From Synechococcales cyanobacterium PMM_0073 (GTDB lineage Bacteria > Cyanobacteriota > Cyanobacteriia > Elainellales > Elainellaceae): 9,891 nucleotides of DNA. Both the position numbers and the translations under genes were made by a program. The stretch is taken from NCBI GenBank assembly GCA_949127695.1, contig CASBQH010000371.1:1-9891 (forward strand), read 5' to 3'. Position 1 is the first letter of the stretch; the number at the start of each line of letters is the position of its first letter. The notes beneath the pieces are model-generated. The model ran no database searches. It was given only the letters and a program-made list of their open reading frames with translations, and was not told where the DNA came from. Below, piece after piece: positions 1 through 6,572 of the stretch.

Positions 1-63
1 AGGTTGCAGCAGCGACAAGGCCGTGATCGTGATCGTTAGCAGAGGCGGAACAGACAGACGCAT
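1..63 (-). CDS. Possible exported protein, N-terminal fragment running off the left edge
   Basis: An open frame starts with ATG (complement of 61-63) and runs out of the window after 21 residues. It begins Met-Arg-Leu-Ser-Val-Pro-Pro and continues with Leu, Ile, Thr and Ala, which looks like the basic and hydrophobic part of a signal peptide or a first membrane segment. The start lies only 4 bases past the stop of the preceding small minus-strand ORF. No clear Shine-Dalgarno sequence precedes it. Too little is visible to name a family. A chance open frame at the edge is possible. Confidence 0.3.
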   Translation of the reverse strand, partial: MRLSVPPLLTITITALSLLQP

Positions 64-67
64 AGGC

Positions 68-214
68 TCAGCTCAAGGTAAGCAGCGACCAACTCACCCA
101 TTTCAGGTCAAAGTATAGGTCATTACGTCTCCGTCGCCGCCTTTTACGCAAAAGCCCTGAAAAACCCTGTTGATAGTCCTGCGCTGTAATCTCCCATTCT
201 TTTACTTGAAGCAT
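68..214 (-). CDS. Doubtful small Arg-rich ORF (48 aa)
   Basis: The ATG at 214-212 lies 7 bases past the stop codon of the DUF4058 gene, and the frame ends with TGA at 70-68. The product would be about 48 residues: an acidic/polar start (MLQVKEWEITAQDYQQGF), a basic centre with six consecutive arginines (LLRKRRRRRRND), and a hydrophobic, Trp-rich end (KWVSWSLLTLS). The frame can be extended upstream to an ATG at 253, which would overlap the DUF4058 gene. Position and strand suit the last gene of a minus-strand transcript. I do not recognise the family, and short length with simple composition makes a chance ORF quite possible. Confidence 0.3.
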   Translation of the reverse strand: MLQVKEWEITAQDYQQGFSGLLRKRRRRRRNDLYFDLKWVSWSLLTLS

Positions 215-221
215 TGAAAAT

Positions 222-974
222 TTAAGCCAGCAGCGCCTTCGCCCAAGCAGCATTTTCCTTAGAGAGCGGCGGCAAGGGCGACGGCTGTCTGTAGTCGATG
301 GCCAAATGGTAGCGTCCCCGCTCGTATAGATAATTCAGCAGCTTTTGTAAGTTTAGCAGCGGCTCCGGCTCGCCAGAGAGCAGCGGGATGTAGATAGACG
401 GAAGGGGCTGCTGCAAATCAAAGGCATAGAGATCAGCCAGTGGTCGCTGATCACCCCGACAAACCAAAATCCGATAGTCTCCCAAATATTCAGCCTGAAT
501 TGGAAATGGCTTGCCGCCCCGCAGTAAATCAATTTCGACCAGATGCGTGGCGCTGGCCAAAACTTGATTCCGCTTCCGCTCATAGGCAAGTCGCCCTTCC
601 CCTGAGCGCTTGTTTTTGGGAGACAGCAGTTCAATCACAGTCACAACCGTGCCAGTCGCCACTTCTCGGATTTCTAAATACCGCTCGTTTACCTCCTCAG
701 CAAGCGGGACTGTCACCTTCTGCGGCTGTACGGGCAGCGTCAGCGTGGCAGACGCTGTGGCTCTAGAAGTGACTACCGCGACATCCGTAATCCCCACCAG
801 CAGGCTTTCGTCATCACTGCTCAAGTAAGTTCGCTTCTCAATCTCCACCCGATATTGCTGGCTCAGATGCTCGACCAAATCATCGGCGATCGCCACAATC
901 AGTCGGTTATGGACTGCCGACCAAAGCTCGGAATTTTCCAAATAGGGATCCATGCCCGGAAAGGGTGAGCGCAT
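222..974 (-). CDS. DUF4058 family protein
   Basis: A complete 250-residue protein opening with the DUF4058 hallmark SPFPGMDPYLE (residues 3-13). The family is common and often multicopy in cyanobacteria, and I know of no experimentally defined function. Conserved-looking blocks are ITDVAV (62-67), VIELLSPKNK (113-122), LAYERKRNQVL (129-139) and HLVEIDLLRGG (144-154). The order Asp64, then Glu115 followed by SPKNK, then a Tyr/Lys helix, resembles the layout of Uma2-type PD-(D/E)XK nuclease-fold proteins; that is inference, not proof of catalysis. There is no signal peptide or membrane segment, so it is probably cytosolic. The ATG at 974-972 is chosen because the family signature follows at once, though no Shine-Dalgarno sequence is evident. 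A triple short repeat lies 16-58 bp upstream. Confidence 0.9.
   Translation of the reverse strand: MRSPFPGMDPYLENSELWSAVHNRLIVAIADDLVEHLSQQYRVEIEKRTYLSSDDESLLVGITDVAVVTSRATASATLTLPVQPQKVTVPLAEEVNERYLEIREVATGTVVTVIELLSPKNKRSGEGRLAYERKRNQVLASATHLVEIDLLRGGKPFPIQAEYLGDYRILVCRGDQRPLADLYAFDLQQPLPSIYIPLLSGEPEPLLNLQKLLNYLYERGRYHLAIDYRQPSPLPPLSKENAAWAKALLA
886..893. repeat. HIP1 octamer GCGATCGC
   Basis: A single exact copy of the Highly Iterated Palindrome 1, embedded in the 10-bp palindrome GGCGATCGCC inside the DUF4058 gene. HIP1 is over-represented in many cyanobacterial genomes. One copy in about 9.9 kb is compatible with the assignment but does not show enrichment here. Confidence 0.5.
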
Positions 975-989
975 AGGCCAAGCAGCAGG

Positions 990-1032
990 ATACTGTGATT
1001 TGAATACTTGTAATTTGAATACCGTGATTTTA
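990..1032. repeat. Three-copy imperfect tandem repeat, 14-15 bp, upstream of the DUF4058 gene
   Basis: Three adjacent AT-rich units on the plus strand: ATACTGTGATTTGA (990-1003), ATACTTGTAATTTGA (1004-1018) and ATACCGTGATTTTA (1019-1032). They share ATAC, a central GTRATTT and a final A. They fill most of the 75-bp spacer between the two minus-strand genes and end 16 bp from the DUF4058 start codon. They could be operator-like sites or simply slippage duplication. Confidence 0.7.
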
Positions 1033-1049
1033 TCCTACTCCATTCCCGC

Positions 1050-1637
1050 TCAAGCCGACTCTGACTTGCCGCCCGCCTCAGTTTCATTCCACAGCCGCTC
1101 TAGCTGATAGCGCCATGCCGCCAAGACCTCGCTGCGAGACTGCGAACCCGAATTGAGATCGCCCATCACGCCTTCTTCGTAGAATCGCTCTAGCGTCTGC
1201 ATCGTCGTCTCCAGCGTCTGGCCTTGTAGCTTAGCCGCCTGCACAATCTGGCGAATCTGGGTTTCGGCTAGCTGATTAAACGAGTCAGTCAAGCCGCGCT
1301 GATGCAGCTCGATTAAGCGCAAGATCGCCTGCCGGAAATCCTCGGCTTCCAGGCTGGCGGCAGAATGTTGAAACACGCCCCAAAGCAAGCCTTGAAACAG
1401 CGCATAGCGCAGCTCTTGGGTTTCGTCGAAGTTGGCTTCTAAGAGCTGCTGAAAAAAGGGCGCGGCCTCCTGAGCGGGCGCAATTGTCACCAACGCCCGC
1501 AGCCAGGAGGCATCCTCCGAGAGCAGCACCAGCAGCCGGAATGCCTCACCCTCGACTTGCCAGGACTCTGGTTCGCTCACCTGCACAGCATCTTTAAACA
1601 GAGCCGTCAGCGAGGCAGTAATTTCAGATGGGGTCAT
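1050..1637 (-). CDS. Conserved-type hypothetical protein, possibly CesT/YbjN-like fold
   Basis: A 195-residue, acidic, soluble protein with no signal peptide or membrane segment. Residues 28-52 (VEGEAFRLLVLLSEDASW onward) read as beta strands. Residues 59-90 hold a helical block with LLEANFDETQELRYAL and LLWGVFQH, followed by an amphipathic helix ending in RLIELHQRGL (residues 107-116). The C-terminal part (about 120-185) is predicted largely helical and Gln/Glu-rich. The alternation of strands and helices and the LLEANF / aromatic-His pattern remind me of CesT/YbjN-type chaperone-fold proteins; this is a structural guess. The ATG at 1637-1635 starts the longest sensible frame. It is divergent from the glycosyltransferase block across a 146-bp spacer and lies upstream of DUF4058 on the same strand with a 75-bp gap. 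Confidence 0.8.
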   Translation of the reverse strand: MTPSEITASLTALFKDAVQVSEPESWQVEGEAFRLLVLLSEDASWLRALVTIAPAQEAAPFFQQLLEANFDETQELRYALFQGLLWGVFQHSAASLEAEDFRQAILRLIELHQRGLTDSFNQLAETQIRQIVQAAKLQGQTLETTMQTLERFYEEGVMGDLNSGSQSRSEVLAAWRYQLERLWNETEAGGKSESA

Positions 1638-1783
1638 GGTCTAACCCAAGCCTATAGAACGTTGCAAGTTTTACCTCTACAGGTTGTACCACGATGCAGG
1701 CGCTTTGGCCGGGAGAGATCGGGCAATTGCGGGCATTCTACAGATGAATCTTTTAGGCTGTGCCGCCCCTAGAGCGATCAAAA

Positions 1784-2740
1784 ATGAGCAAAACAGTGAT
1801 TGGGATGATCTCGTCCTATAGCGGGCTTTCGCAGGCAGACTGGCTCTGGAAACAGACCCCCGAACCGTTTGGCGTTTGGAAAAATATTCAACTGCTCAAA
1901 AACGCCCCCAATCCCGACTGGCTGCTGATGTACCAGTATGATTTTAAGCGCCGTCTGCCGCAGTCGAAATGGGAGCAGCTGCTGGGCAAGCGGACAGAGG
2001 CTCAGCCAATTACACCAACCGCTGCTGAACTGCGAGGCGTACCGCAAAACCGAGCCATTTACCTGCTGCGCGAACCGCCTCTGCCTGAAGTTCAGCCCAC
2101 CAACCAGCGCAACTACCAGGCCGCTCAGCCTTTCTGTAGCTATGTTTCTGGCCCCGATGACGCTGCGCCCGTCCCCGACTATATGCCGGCAATCTGGTAT
2201 ATCTCCAACTCGTTTGAGGAGCTAGAGCAAGGCTCTGTGCCTCGTAAAACCAAGCCTTGCAGCTGGATTACCTCTGGAATTAACCGCACCGAAAACCATC
2301 GACAGCGGCTGGCTTTTTTGCAGCGGCTGAAGGATGAACCGCTCACGCTAGATGTTTACGGACGCGGACTGCCGCCTGCGGTACAGGCCATTGGGGAACT
2401 GGATAACAAGTGGCACGGCATGGCTCCCTACCATTACAACCTAGCGATTGAAAACTATGCCGACAACGATTGGTATGTCAGCGAGAAGCTCTGGGATGCG
2501 CTGCTTTCCTGGTGTCTGCCGATCTATTACGGCGGATCGGCAGCGGATCGGCTGCTGCCGCCGGGGAGCTTTTTGCGACTGCCCAGCCTAGACGAAGCTG
2601 GAGTTGCCCATATTCGAGAAATTACCGCTACGCCTGATGCCTGGTATGCCGCCAAAGATGCAATTGCCGAGGCGCGGCAGATTATTCTGCACAAGCTGAA
2701 TCTGCTCAACTGGCTGTCTGAATTTGTCGAGAACTCTTGA
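1784..2740 (+). CDS. GT10 (alpha-1,3-fucosyltransferase)-like glycosyltransferase
   Basis: A 318-residue putative glycosyltransferase with no signal peptide or membrane segment. The best evidence is the C-terminal donor-binding region at residues 215-237, which contains HYNLAIENYADNDWYVSEK. It matches the GT10 pattern (Phe/Tyr-x-Leu-x-x-Glu-Asn, then Asp-Tyr/Trp-Tyr-Val-x-Glu-Lys) and is followed by LPIYYGG (245-251), as in fucosyltransferases that use GDP-fucose. WITSGINRTENHRQRLAFL (161-179) and LDVYGRGLP (189-197) fit the start of the same GT-B domain. The donor sugar cannot be proven from sequence. I chose ATG 1784 over the in-frame GTG at 1760, which only adds eight residues; neither has a strong Shine-Dalgarno sequence. 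It is the first gene of a three-gene glycosyltransferase block, probably making a surface polysaccharide. Confidence 0.82.
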   Translation: MSKTVIGMISSYSGLSQADWLWKQTPEPFGVWKNIQLLKNAPNPDWLLMYQYDFKRRLPQSKWEQLLGKRTEAQPITPTAAELRGVPQNRAIYLLREPPLPEVQPTNQRNYQAAQPFCSYVSGPDDAAPVPDYMPAIWYISNSFEELEQGSVPRKTKPCSWITSGINRTENHRQRLAFLQRLKDEPLTLDVYGRGLPPAVQAIGELDNKWHGMAPYHYNLAIENYADNDWYVSEKLWDALLSWCLPIYYGGSAADRLLPPGSFLRLPSLDEAGVAHIREITATPDAWYAAKDAIAEARQIILHKLNLLNWLSEFVENS

Positions 2741-2766
2741 AGCCTGACGGTTTATTAGCGCCACCC

Positions 2767-3765
2767 ATGAACGGAATCTGCACGCTTGCAAATGACCGTG
2801 TTTACGATCAGCTGATTGCCCTGCTCAACAGCATTGAAAGCCGCTATGGCCAGTCAATGCCAGTCTGCATCTATCCCTATGATCAGCAGATTGAGCGGAT
2901 CGCTGAGGCGATTCAGCAGCGCCCCCAAGTTCAGCTTTACAGCGACGCTGAATCAATGGGGCGCTGGGATCAGTTTGCCCGCCAAGTCTGGGACGCCCAT
3001 CCCACAGCTCGTCAGCGCTGGGGCAATGCCGACCCCAATTACTATCACCGCATTGGCACACATCGCCGTTTTTGCGCCTTTGATGCGCCGTTTGAGCGGT
3101 TTCTGTATATGGATGCGGATACGCTGCTGCTGGATTCAGTCGATGACATCTTCGCCCAACTCGACCAGCATGATTGGGTCGTTTACGACTTTCAGCATAA
3201 AGATCCGAGTCATGTTTATGACCTGAACTCGGCCAAGCTCAATCGAGTGTTTGCCTCCAGCCGGATCGCCACCGAAATTTTCTGCTCTGGTTTCTATGCT
3301 GCCAAGCGCGGCTTATTTGACGCTGAGGCCAGAGCCAAGCTGCTAGCCGCGCTGCAAAACGGCGAGGCGGAACTGCTCTACCCAATGGCTCCCGATCAGA
3401 CGATTCTCAACTACATGGTGATGAAGTCGGGGCTATCTAGCCTCAATCTGGCGCATTCACTGCCAGAGTCACAGCGCACCGGCAATTCTGTCACCTCGCC
3501 GCATTTTGAGCAGCGCGACGCTTTGCTTTACGACCAGAACAAACGCCTCAACTATCTGCACTATATCGGCCTCTCCAGCCAGCTGTTTAGCCGCCTCTGC
3601 GCGGGCGAAAATATCGACTTTCCCTACCGCGATCTGTTCCTGCACTACCGCTATCTGAACCAGCCGCGCCCCGTTTTGAGCGGATCACGCCAGCCGTACA
3701 ACGCTCTGCCCAGCTTTAGGCAGCGGCTGGTTAAAAAGCTAGCCCAGCTAAATTTGTCCCGCTAA
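2767..3765 (+). CDS. DxD glycosyltransferase-like protein (Npun_R2821/R2823-type), copy 1
   Basis: A 332-residue protein resembling GT-A fold glycosyltransferases of the GT8 kind. It opens with GICTLANDRVYDQ (residues 3-15), has YPYD (36-39), and carries the metal/nucleotide-sugar motif FLYMDADTLLLD (112-123, DxD at 116-118). Further blocks are FCSGFYAAKRGL (172-183), DQTILNYMV (210-218), YLHYIG (263-268) and HYRYL (293-297). The next gene shares the same blocks in the same order, so the two are tandem paralogues. I recall cyanobacterial proteins of this type annotated as the Npun_R2821/Npun_R2823 family. ATG 2767 is preferred because it aligns with the paralogue's start. An in-frame TTG at 2737 would overlap the upstream stop and add ten residues. 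Substrates are unknown; synthesis of an extracellular or lipid-linked glycan is likely from context. Confidence 0.83.
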   Translation: MNGICTLANDRVYDQLIALLNSIESRYGQSMPVCIYPYDQQIERIAEAIQQRPQVQLYSDAESMGRWDQFARQVWDAHPTARQRWGNADPNYYHRIGTHRRFCAFDAPFERFLYMDADTLLLDSVDDIFAQLDQHDWVVYDFQHKDPSHVYDLNSAKLNRVFASSRIATEIFCSGFYAAKRGLFDAEARAKLLAALQNGEAELLYPMAPDQTILNYMVMKSGLSSLNLAHSLPESQRTGNSVTSPHFEQRDALLYDQNKRLNYLHYIGLSSQLFSRLCAGENIDFPYRDLFLHYRYLNQPRPVLSGSRQPYNALPSFRQRLVKKLAQLNLSR

Positions 3766-3777
3766 CACCCAAATCAC

Positions 3778-3783
3778 AGGAGA
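3778..3783 (+). promoter_or_regulatory. Shine-Dalgarno sequence AGGAGA
   Basis: AGGAGA lies 5 bases before the ATG at 3789, the clearest ribosome binding site in the window. It fixes the start of the third glycosyltransferase gene. The two preceding genes in the block lack an equally good site, so this gene may be the best translated of the three. Confidence 0.75.
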
Positions 3784-3788
3784 ACTCC

Positions 3789-4691
3789 ATGCGCGGAATT
3801 TATATTACAGCCAACGATCGCGTCACTGACCAAGCGCTGGCCTTGCTCAAGAGCATTCGGGCTTATGATCCTGAAACGCCTGTCGTTTTGATTCCCTATG
3901 ACGACTCATACCAGGCCGTCGCAGCGGCTTTAGCGCCCTATGGCGTGACGGTTTATGCCGATCTGGAGTTCATTGAGCGGCTGTCCTGCCGCTTGCAGCA
4001 GAGCTTTGGCGAACAGTTTTTTGCCCGCCCCAATCAGTTTCGTAAGCAGGCTTGCTGGTTCGGTGAGTTTGATCAGTTTCTGTATATCGACACCGACATT
4101 GTGGTGTTTGAGCCGATTATCCAAACGCTCGACTATCTCAGCGACTATGACTTTATCTGCGCCGACTACCAGCACGCGGGCGGCATCGGCAACGTGTTTA
4201 GCCCAGCGGTGATCAAGGCGGGCGTATTCAGCGAGGCCGACTGTCAGGAGATTTTTAACTGCGGCTTTTGGGGCGCAAACAAAGGGCTAATTTCCGAAGC
4301 CGATCTGTACGAGGTGTTTAGCGAATGCGCGGCTCATCCCGAATATTTTGACTTCTCCCAGAAAACCTCGGATCAGCCGATTATCAACTATATGGTGCTG
4401 AAGCGCATCCCTAAGCGGCTCAACTTGGTGCGGCGACCCGAAGGCGCTCCGGGCAACTGGGCAGGCAGTCCGCAGTTTCGGCGCGAGGGCAATATTTTGG
4501 TTGACCCCAGCCATAATCAGCCGCTGCAATACCTGCATTGGGCTGGCTTTCGGATTCAGCCGGGATGCCCCTACTGGGAAATCTGGGAGCATTACCGCTA
4601 TCTGGGCGAAGAGACACCCGTAGCAGTCATTCCTGAAGCACCAGCCCCCAAGCCAATCTGGCAGAGGGCTTTGACCAAGCTAACGCGCTAA
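3789..4691 (+). CDS. DxD glycosyltransferase-like protein (Npun_R2821/R2823-type), copy 2
   Basis: A 300-residue paralogue of the preceding gene. Matching blocks are GIYITANDRVTDQ (3-15), IPYD (35-38), FLYIDTDIVVFE (97-108, DxD at 101-103), FNCGFWGANKGL (156-167), DQPIINYMV (195-203), YLHWAG (248-253) and HYRYL (268-272). The DxD motif points to a metal-dependent GT-A enzyme using a nucleotide-sugar. The copies differ most between the IPYD block and the DxD motif (about residues 40-95), which suggests different acceptors or donors. It follows copy 1 after 23 bp with a strong AGGAGA site, as expected inside an operon. Its TAA overlaps the stop codon of the converging yggT gene. Confidence 0.84.
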   Translation: MRGIYITANDRVTDQALALLKSIRAYDPETPVVLIPYDDSYQAVAAALAPYGVTVYADLEFIERLSCRLQQSFGEQFFARPNQFRKQACWFGEFDQFLYIDTDIVVFEPIIQTLDYLSDYDFICADYQHAGGIGNVFSPAVIKAGVFSEADCQEIFNCGFWGANKGLISEADLYEVFSECAAHPEYFDFSQKTSDQPIINYMVLKRIPKRLNLVRRPEGAPGNWAGSPQFRREGNILVDPSHNQPLQYLHWAGFRIQPGCPYWEIWEHYRYLGEETPVAVIPEAPAPKPIWQRALTKLTR

Positions 4692-4981
4692 GGCGTATAG
4701 TTCATCATCGTCAGCAAGCCCTGCTGCCCCAGCAAAATCTCGCGCAGAAAGCTGAAGATGCCGACCCAGATAATCGGGGTGATATCTACGCCCCCAAATG
4801 GCGGCACCAGCTTGCGAATTGGGACTAAAAACGGCTCCGTCGGCAGCACAACCAGGCTAAACGGAAACTTGCTGCCGTCCGCCTGGGGATACCAGGTGAG
4901 CACAATCCGAAAGATGAACAGGAAAATCATCATCCCCAACAGAGGACCCAGAATCCAGCTGGCGAGCGTAGTGGCGGTCAT
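4688..4981 (-). CDS. yggT: YggT/Ycf19 family membrane protein
   Basis: A 97-residue integral membrane protein with the usual YggT length and layout. There is one hydrophobic segment at about 8-30 (ending RIVLTWYP), a conserved loop PTEPFLVPIRKLVPPFGGVD (48-67), and a second hydrophobic segment at about 68-85. In plants and cyanobacteria, YlmG/Ycf19 relatives have been linked to thylakoid/plastid membrane functions, cytochrome b6 maturation (CCB3) or nucleoid distribution; which applies here is unknown. ATG at 4981-4979; the Shine-Dalgarno sequence is weak or absent. It lies 50 bp downstream of the M23 peptidase gene on the same strand, so co-transcription is plausible. Its TAG overlaps the TAA of the converging glycosyltransferase gene. 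Confidence 0.93.
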   Translation of the reverse strand: MTATTLASWILGPLLGMMIFLFIFRIVLTWYPQADGSKFPFSLVVLPTEPFLVPIRKLVPPFGGVDITPIIWVGIFSFLREILLGQQGLLTMMNYTP

Positions 4982-5031
4982 AGCAGATTAATCGTTGAGC
5001 GCTTTGCCTCAATCCTACCAAGTAAGTCAGC

Positions 5032-6258
5032 CTAATTTTGGCTCTCTGCTGGAACTGAGCTAATCTCTGGTTCTGTATCCTTTGCTGGCTTAGCTTCTGC
5101 CATCTCCAGTGCTTTGGTGAAGCTAGCCGAACGAATCAGCGCCAGCTGCGGCGGATAGGGGATGCCCAGCTTGAGGGCGCTGACGAATTGATTTAGAGCT
5201 GAGTCAATTGCGCCGCCTGCATCCATCACCACCCAGCCACTGGGGGTCTGCTTGCGAAACTCAAAATGTAGGTGTGGCCCTGTCGAGAGACCCGTGCTGC
5301 CAACGCGGCCAATCACATCGCCCTGCTTCACCGTTTCTCCCGGCTTGACGAAAATTTCAGACATATGGGCATAGAGCGTTTCTTCGGTGCCGTTTTGGTG
5401 CTGAAGCACGACTGCCAACCCGTAGCCACCCATAAAGTCAGCCACCGCCACCTTTCCGGCAAAGGCTGCCAAAATCGGGGTTCCCTCAGGCGCACCCAAG
5501 TCTGTGCCCGTGTGAAACCGACTTTCGCCCATCACCGGATGCACCCGCCAGCCAAAGGCCGAGGTGATTGCGGCTGGGAGCGAGAGCGGAAACAGAAAGT
5601 TGACGGCGGCGCTGCTGATCTTGGCGAGTGGCCGAACCGTCAAGTTATAAAAATCTTTGCCAGAAGGCGTGACGCGCCCGCCGTAGACCACGCCCAGACT
5701 CATCTCGCCGCCGTTGTTGCCGCTGTTGCCGTAAGCTGCCGTGCCCCAGCTCGCGCCATTGCCACTGCCGCAGATGCTGCTGGGCGCGGCTTGACCGGGC
5801 TGAACGACCGTCTGGCAGCCTGTAGAGCGCTCAGACAGCACGACGCTGGGATTATCGGTTGCGCCCAGCGAATAGGGCGTCGAGTCCAGGAAGCGATTGG
5901 AACTCTGGCCAAAGCTAGACTGCGCTTGCTCAGCCAAATTGGGGCTAACCAGCGCCGGATTCGCGCCAGCCGAGCCGCCGGGACTGGATAGCTCTAGATC
6001 TGCCGACTTCGCCGCTTCCGGCTGTTCTGTGGGAGCCGGAGCTAGGGGCGGCGGTGGCGTAGATGCAGCCGGAGCGATTTCAGCTGGGGCAACGGGCGCA
6101 GCCGGAGCCAGCAAATCTTCGGCGCTAGGGACTGCTGAGGGAGCCTGAGCCAATGCAGGCAGGGCGCTCAACCAAAATCCGCCCAGCCAGAGCAGGTGAG
6201 GCAGGCGGAGACGGTTTTTAGGAGATAGACTATTAGGAAATAAATTATTCAATGTCAT
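5032..6258 (-). CDS. M23 (LytM-type) metallopeptidase, exported
   Basis: A 408-residue zinc peptidase predicted to cut peptidoglycan cross-bridges or stem peptides outside the plasma membrane. Residues 1-39 form a signal peptide, with Arg/Lys before a hydrophobic core (HLLWLGGFWLSALPALAQA) and likely cleavage after AQA39. A Pro/Ala-rich linker spans about 40-83, followed by a low-complexity Ser/Gly/Asn region with a Cys148/Cys163 pair. The catalytic M23 domain covers about 228-350: FGWRVHPVMG (235-244), HTGTD (His249 and Asp253, zinc ligands), YAHMS with His298, and GPHLHFEF (His329 and His331). All key residues are present, so it should be active rather than a degenerate LytM activator. AGGA directly abuts the ATG at 6258-6256 with no spacing; a TTG two codons later would have 6-base spacing, and either start leaves the signal peptide intact. 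A triple 12-bp repeat lies upstream. Confidence 0.93.
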   Translation of the reverse strand: MTLNNLFPNSLSPKNRLRLPHLLWLGGFWLSALPALAQAPSAVPSAEDLLAPAAPVAPAEIAPAASTPPPPLAPAPTEQPEAAKSADLELSSPGGSAGANPALVSPNLAEQAQSSFGQSSNRFLDSTPYSLGATDNPSVVLSERSTGCQTVVQPGQAAPSSICGSGNGASWGTAAYGNSGNNGGEMSLGVVYGGRVTPSGKDFYNLTVRPLAKISSAAVNFLFPLSLPAAITSAFGWRVHPVMGESRFHTGTDLGAPEGTPILAAFAGKVAVADFMGGYGLAVVLQHQNGTEETLYAHMSEIFVKPGETVKQGDVIGRVGSTGLSTGPHLHFEFRKQTPSGWVVMDAGGAIDSALNQFVSALKLGIPYPPQLALIRSASFTKALEMAEAKPAKDTEPEISSVPAESQN

Positions 6259-6572
6259 TCCTGCATCGGGACGGAGATTCAGAGAGCTTTAGATCTGACG
6301 CGAAATCTGATACGAGATCTGGCGCGACAAAAAACTGTGCAAGCACAACGCCCATAAAAATATCACATTCTGCCCAAAGGCTGGTCAGCTCCAAATCATT
6401 CTAGTTGTTTCTATCGGTTCTCGTTTTTACATCATCATTAACAAATTAATAGGCCGACGAGCTATCCAGAGATTCACCCAATCGGCTAGTTAAAGTTTTG
6501 ATGAACCGACTGCACAAATCGAAGTTTTTGCGGTGAACTGAAGAAGCTAGCCCTGTCCAGTTTGCTTGTCTT
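6259..6572. other. 314-bp divergent intergenic region between the M23 and ankyrin genes
   Basis: No gene is supported here. The region should carry promoters for both flanking genes because they diverge. It holds the 12-bp triple repeat (6291-6326) on the M23 side and an AT-rich stretch at about 6411-6450 in the middle, plausibly the core promoter zone. A loose direct repeat sits near the ankyrin gene (AAAGTTTTG near 6492 and GAAGTTTTTG near 6521). I found no promoter with convincing -35 and -10 boxes and no terminator hairpin. Confidence 0.6.
6291..6326. repeat. Three-copy 12-bp tandem repeat upstream of the M23 gene
   Basis: Three contiguous units with an exact 12-bp period: AGATCTGACGCG (6291-6302), AAATCTGATACG (6303-6314) and AGATCTGGCGCG (6315-6326), consensus ARATCTGRYRCG. 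The array ends 32 bp upstream of the M23 start codon. Twelve bp is slightly more than one helical turn, so a protein could bind the copies on nearly one face. No known operator is recognised. Confidence 0.8.

Noticed and set aside
1760..1783. GTG start for the GT10-like gene
   Set aside because: It adds eight residues with no family support and no better ribosome site than the ATG at 1784.
2816..3226. 136-residue plus-strand ORF inside the first DxD glycosyltransferase gene
   Set aside because: It is an out-of-frame shadow rich in Ser, Arg, Met and Ile, with no start signal or domain.
5272..5991. 239-residue plus-strand ORF opposite the M23 gene
   Set aside because: It is antisense to a peptidase with complete catalytic motifs, with Arg/Ala-rich composition and no recognisable motif.
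6451..6490. Inverted repeat TAGGCCGA / TCGGCTA in the divergent spacer
   Set aside because: Only about seven pairs with a bulge and a loop above 20 bases; too weak to call a regulatory hairpin or terminator.
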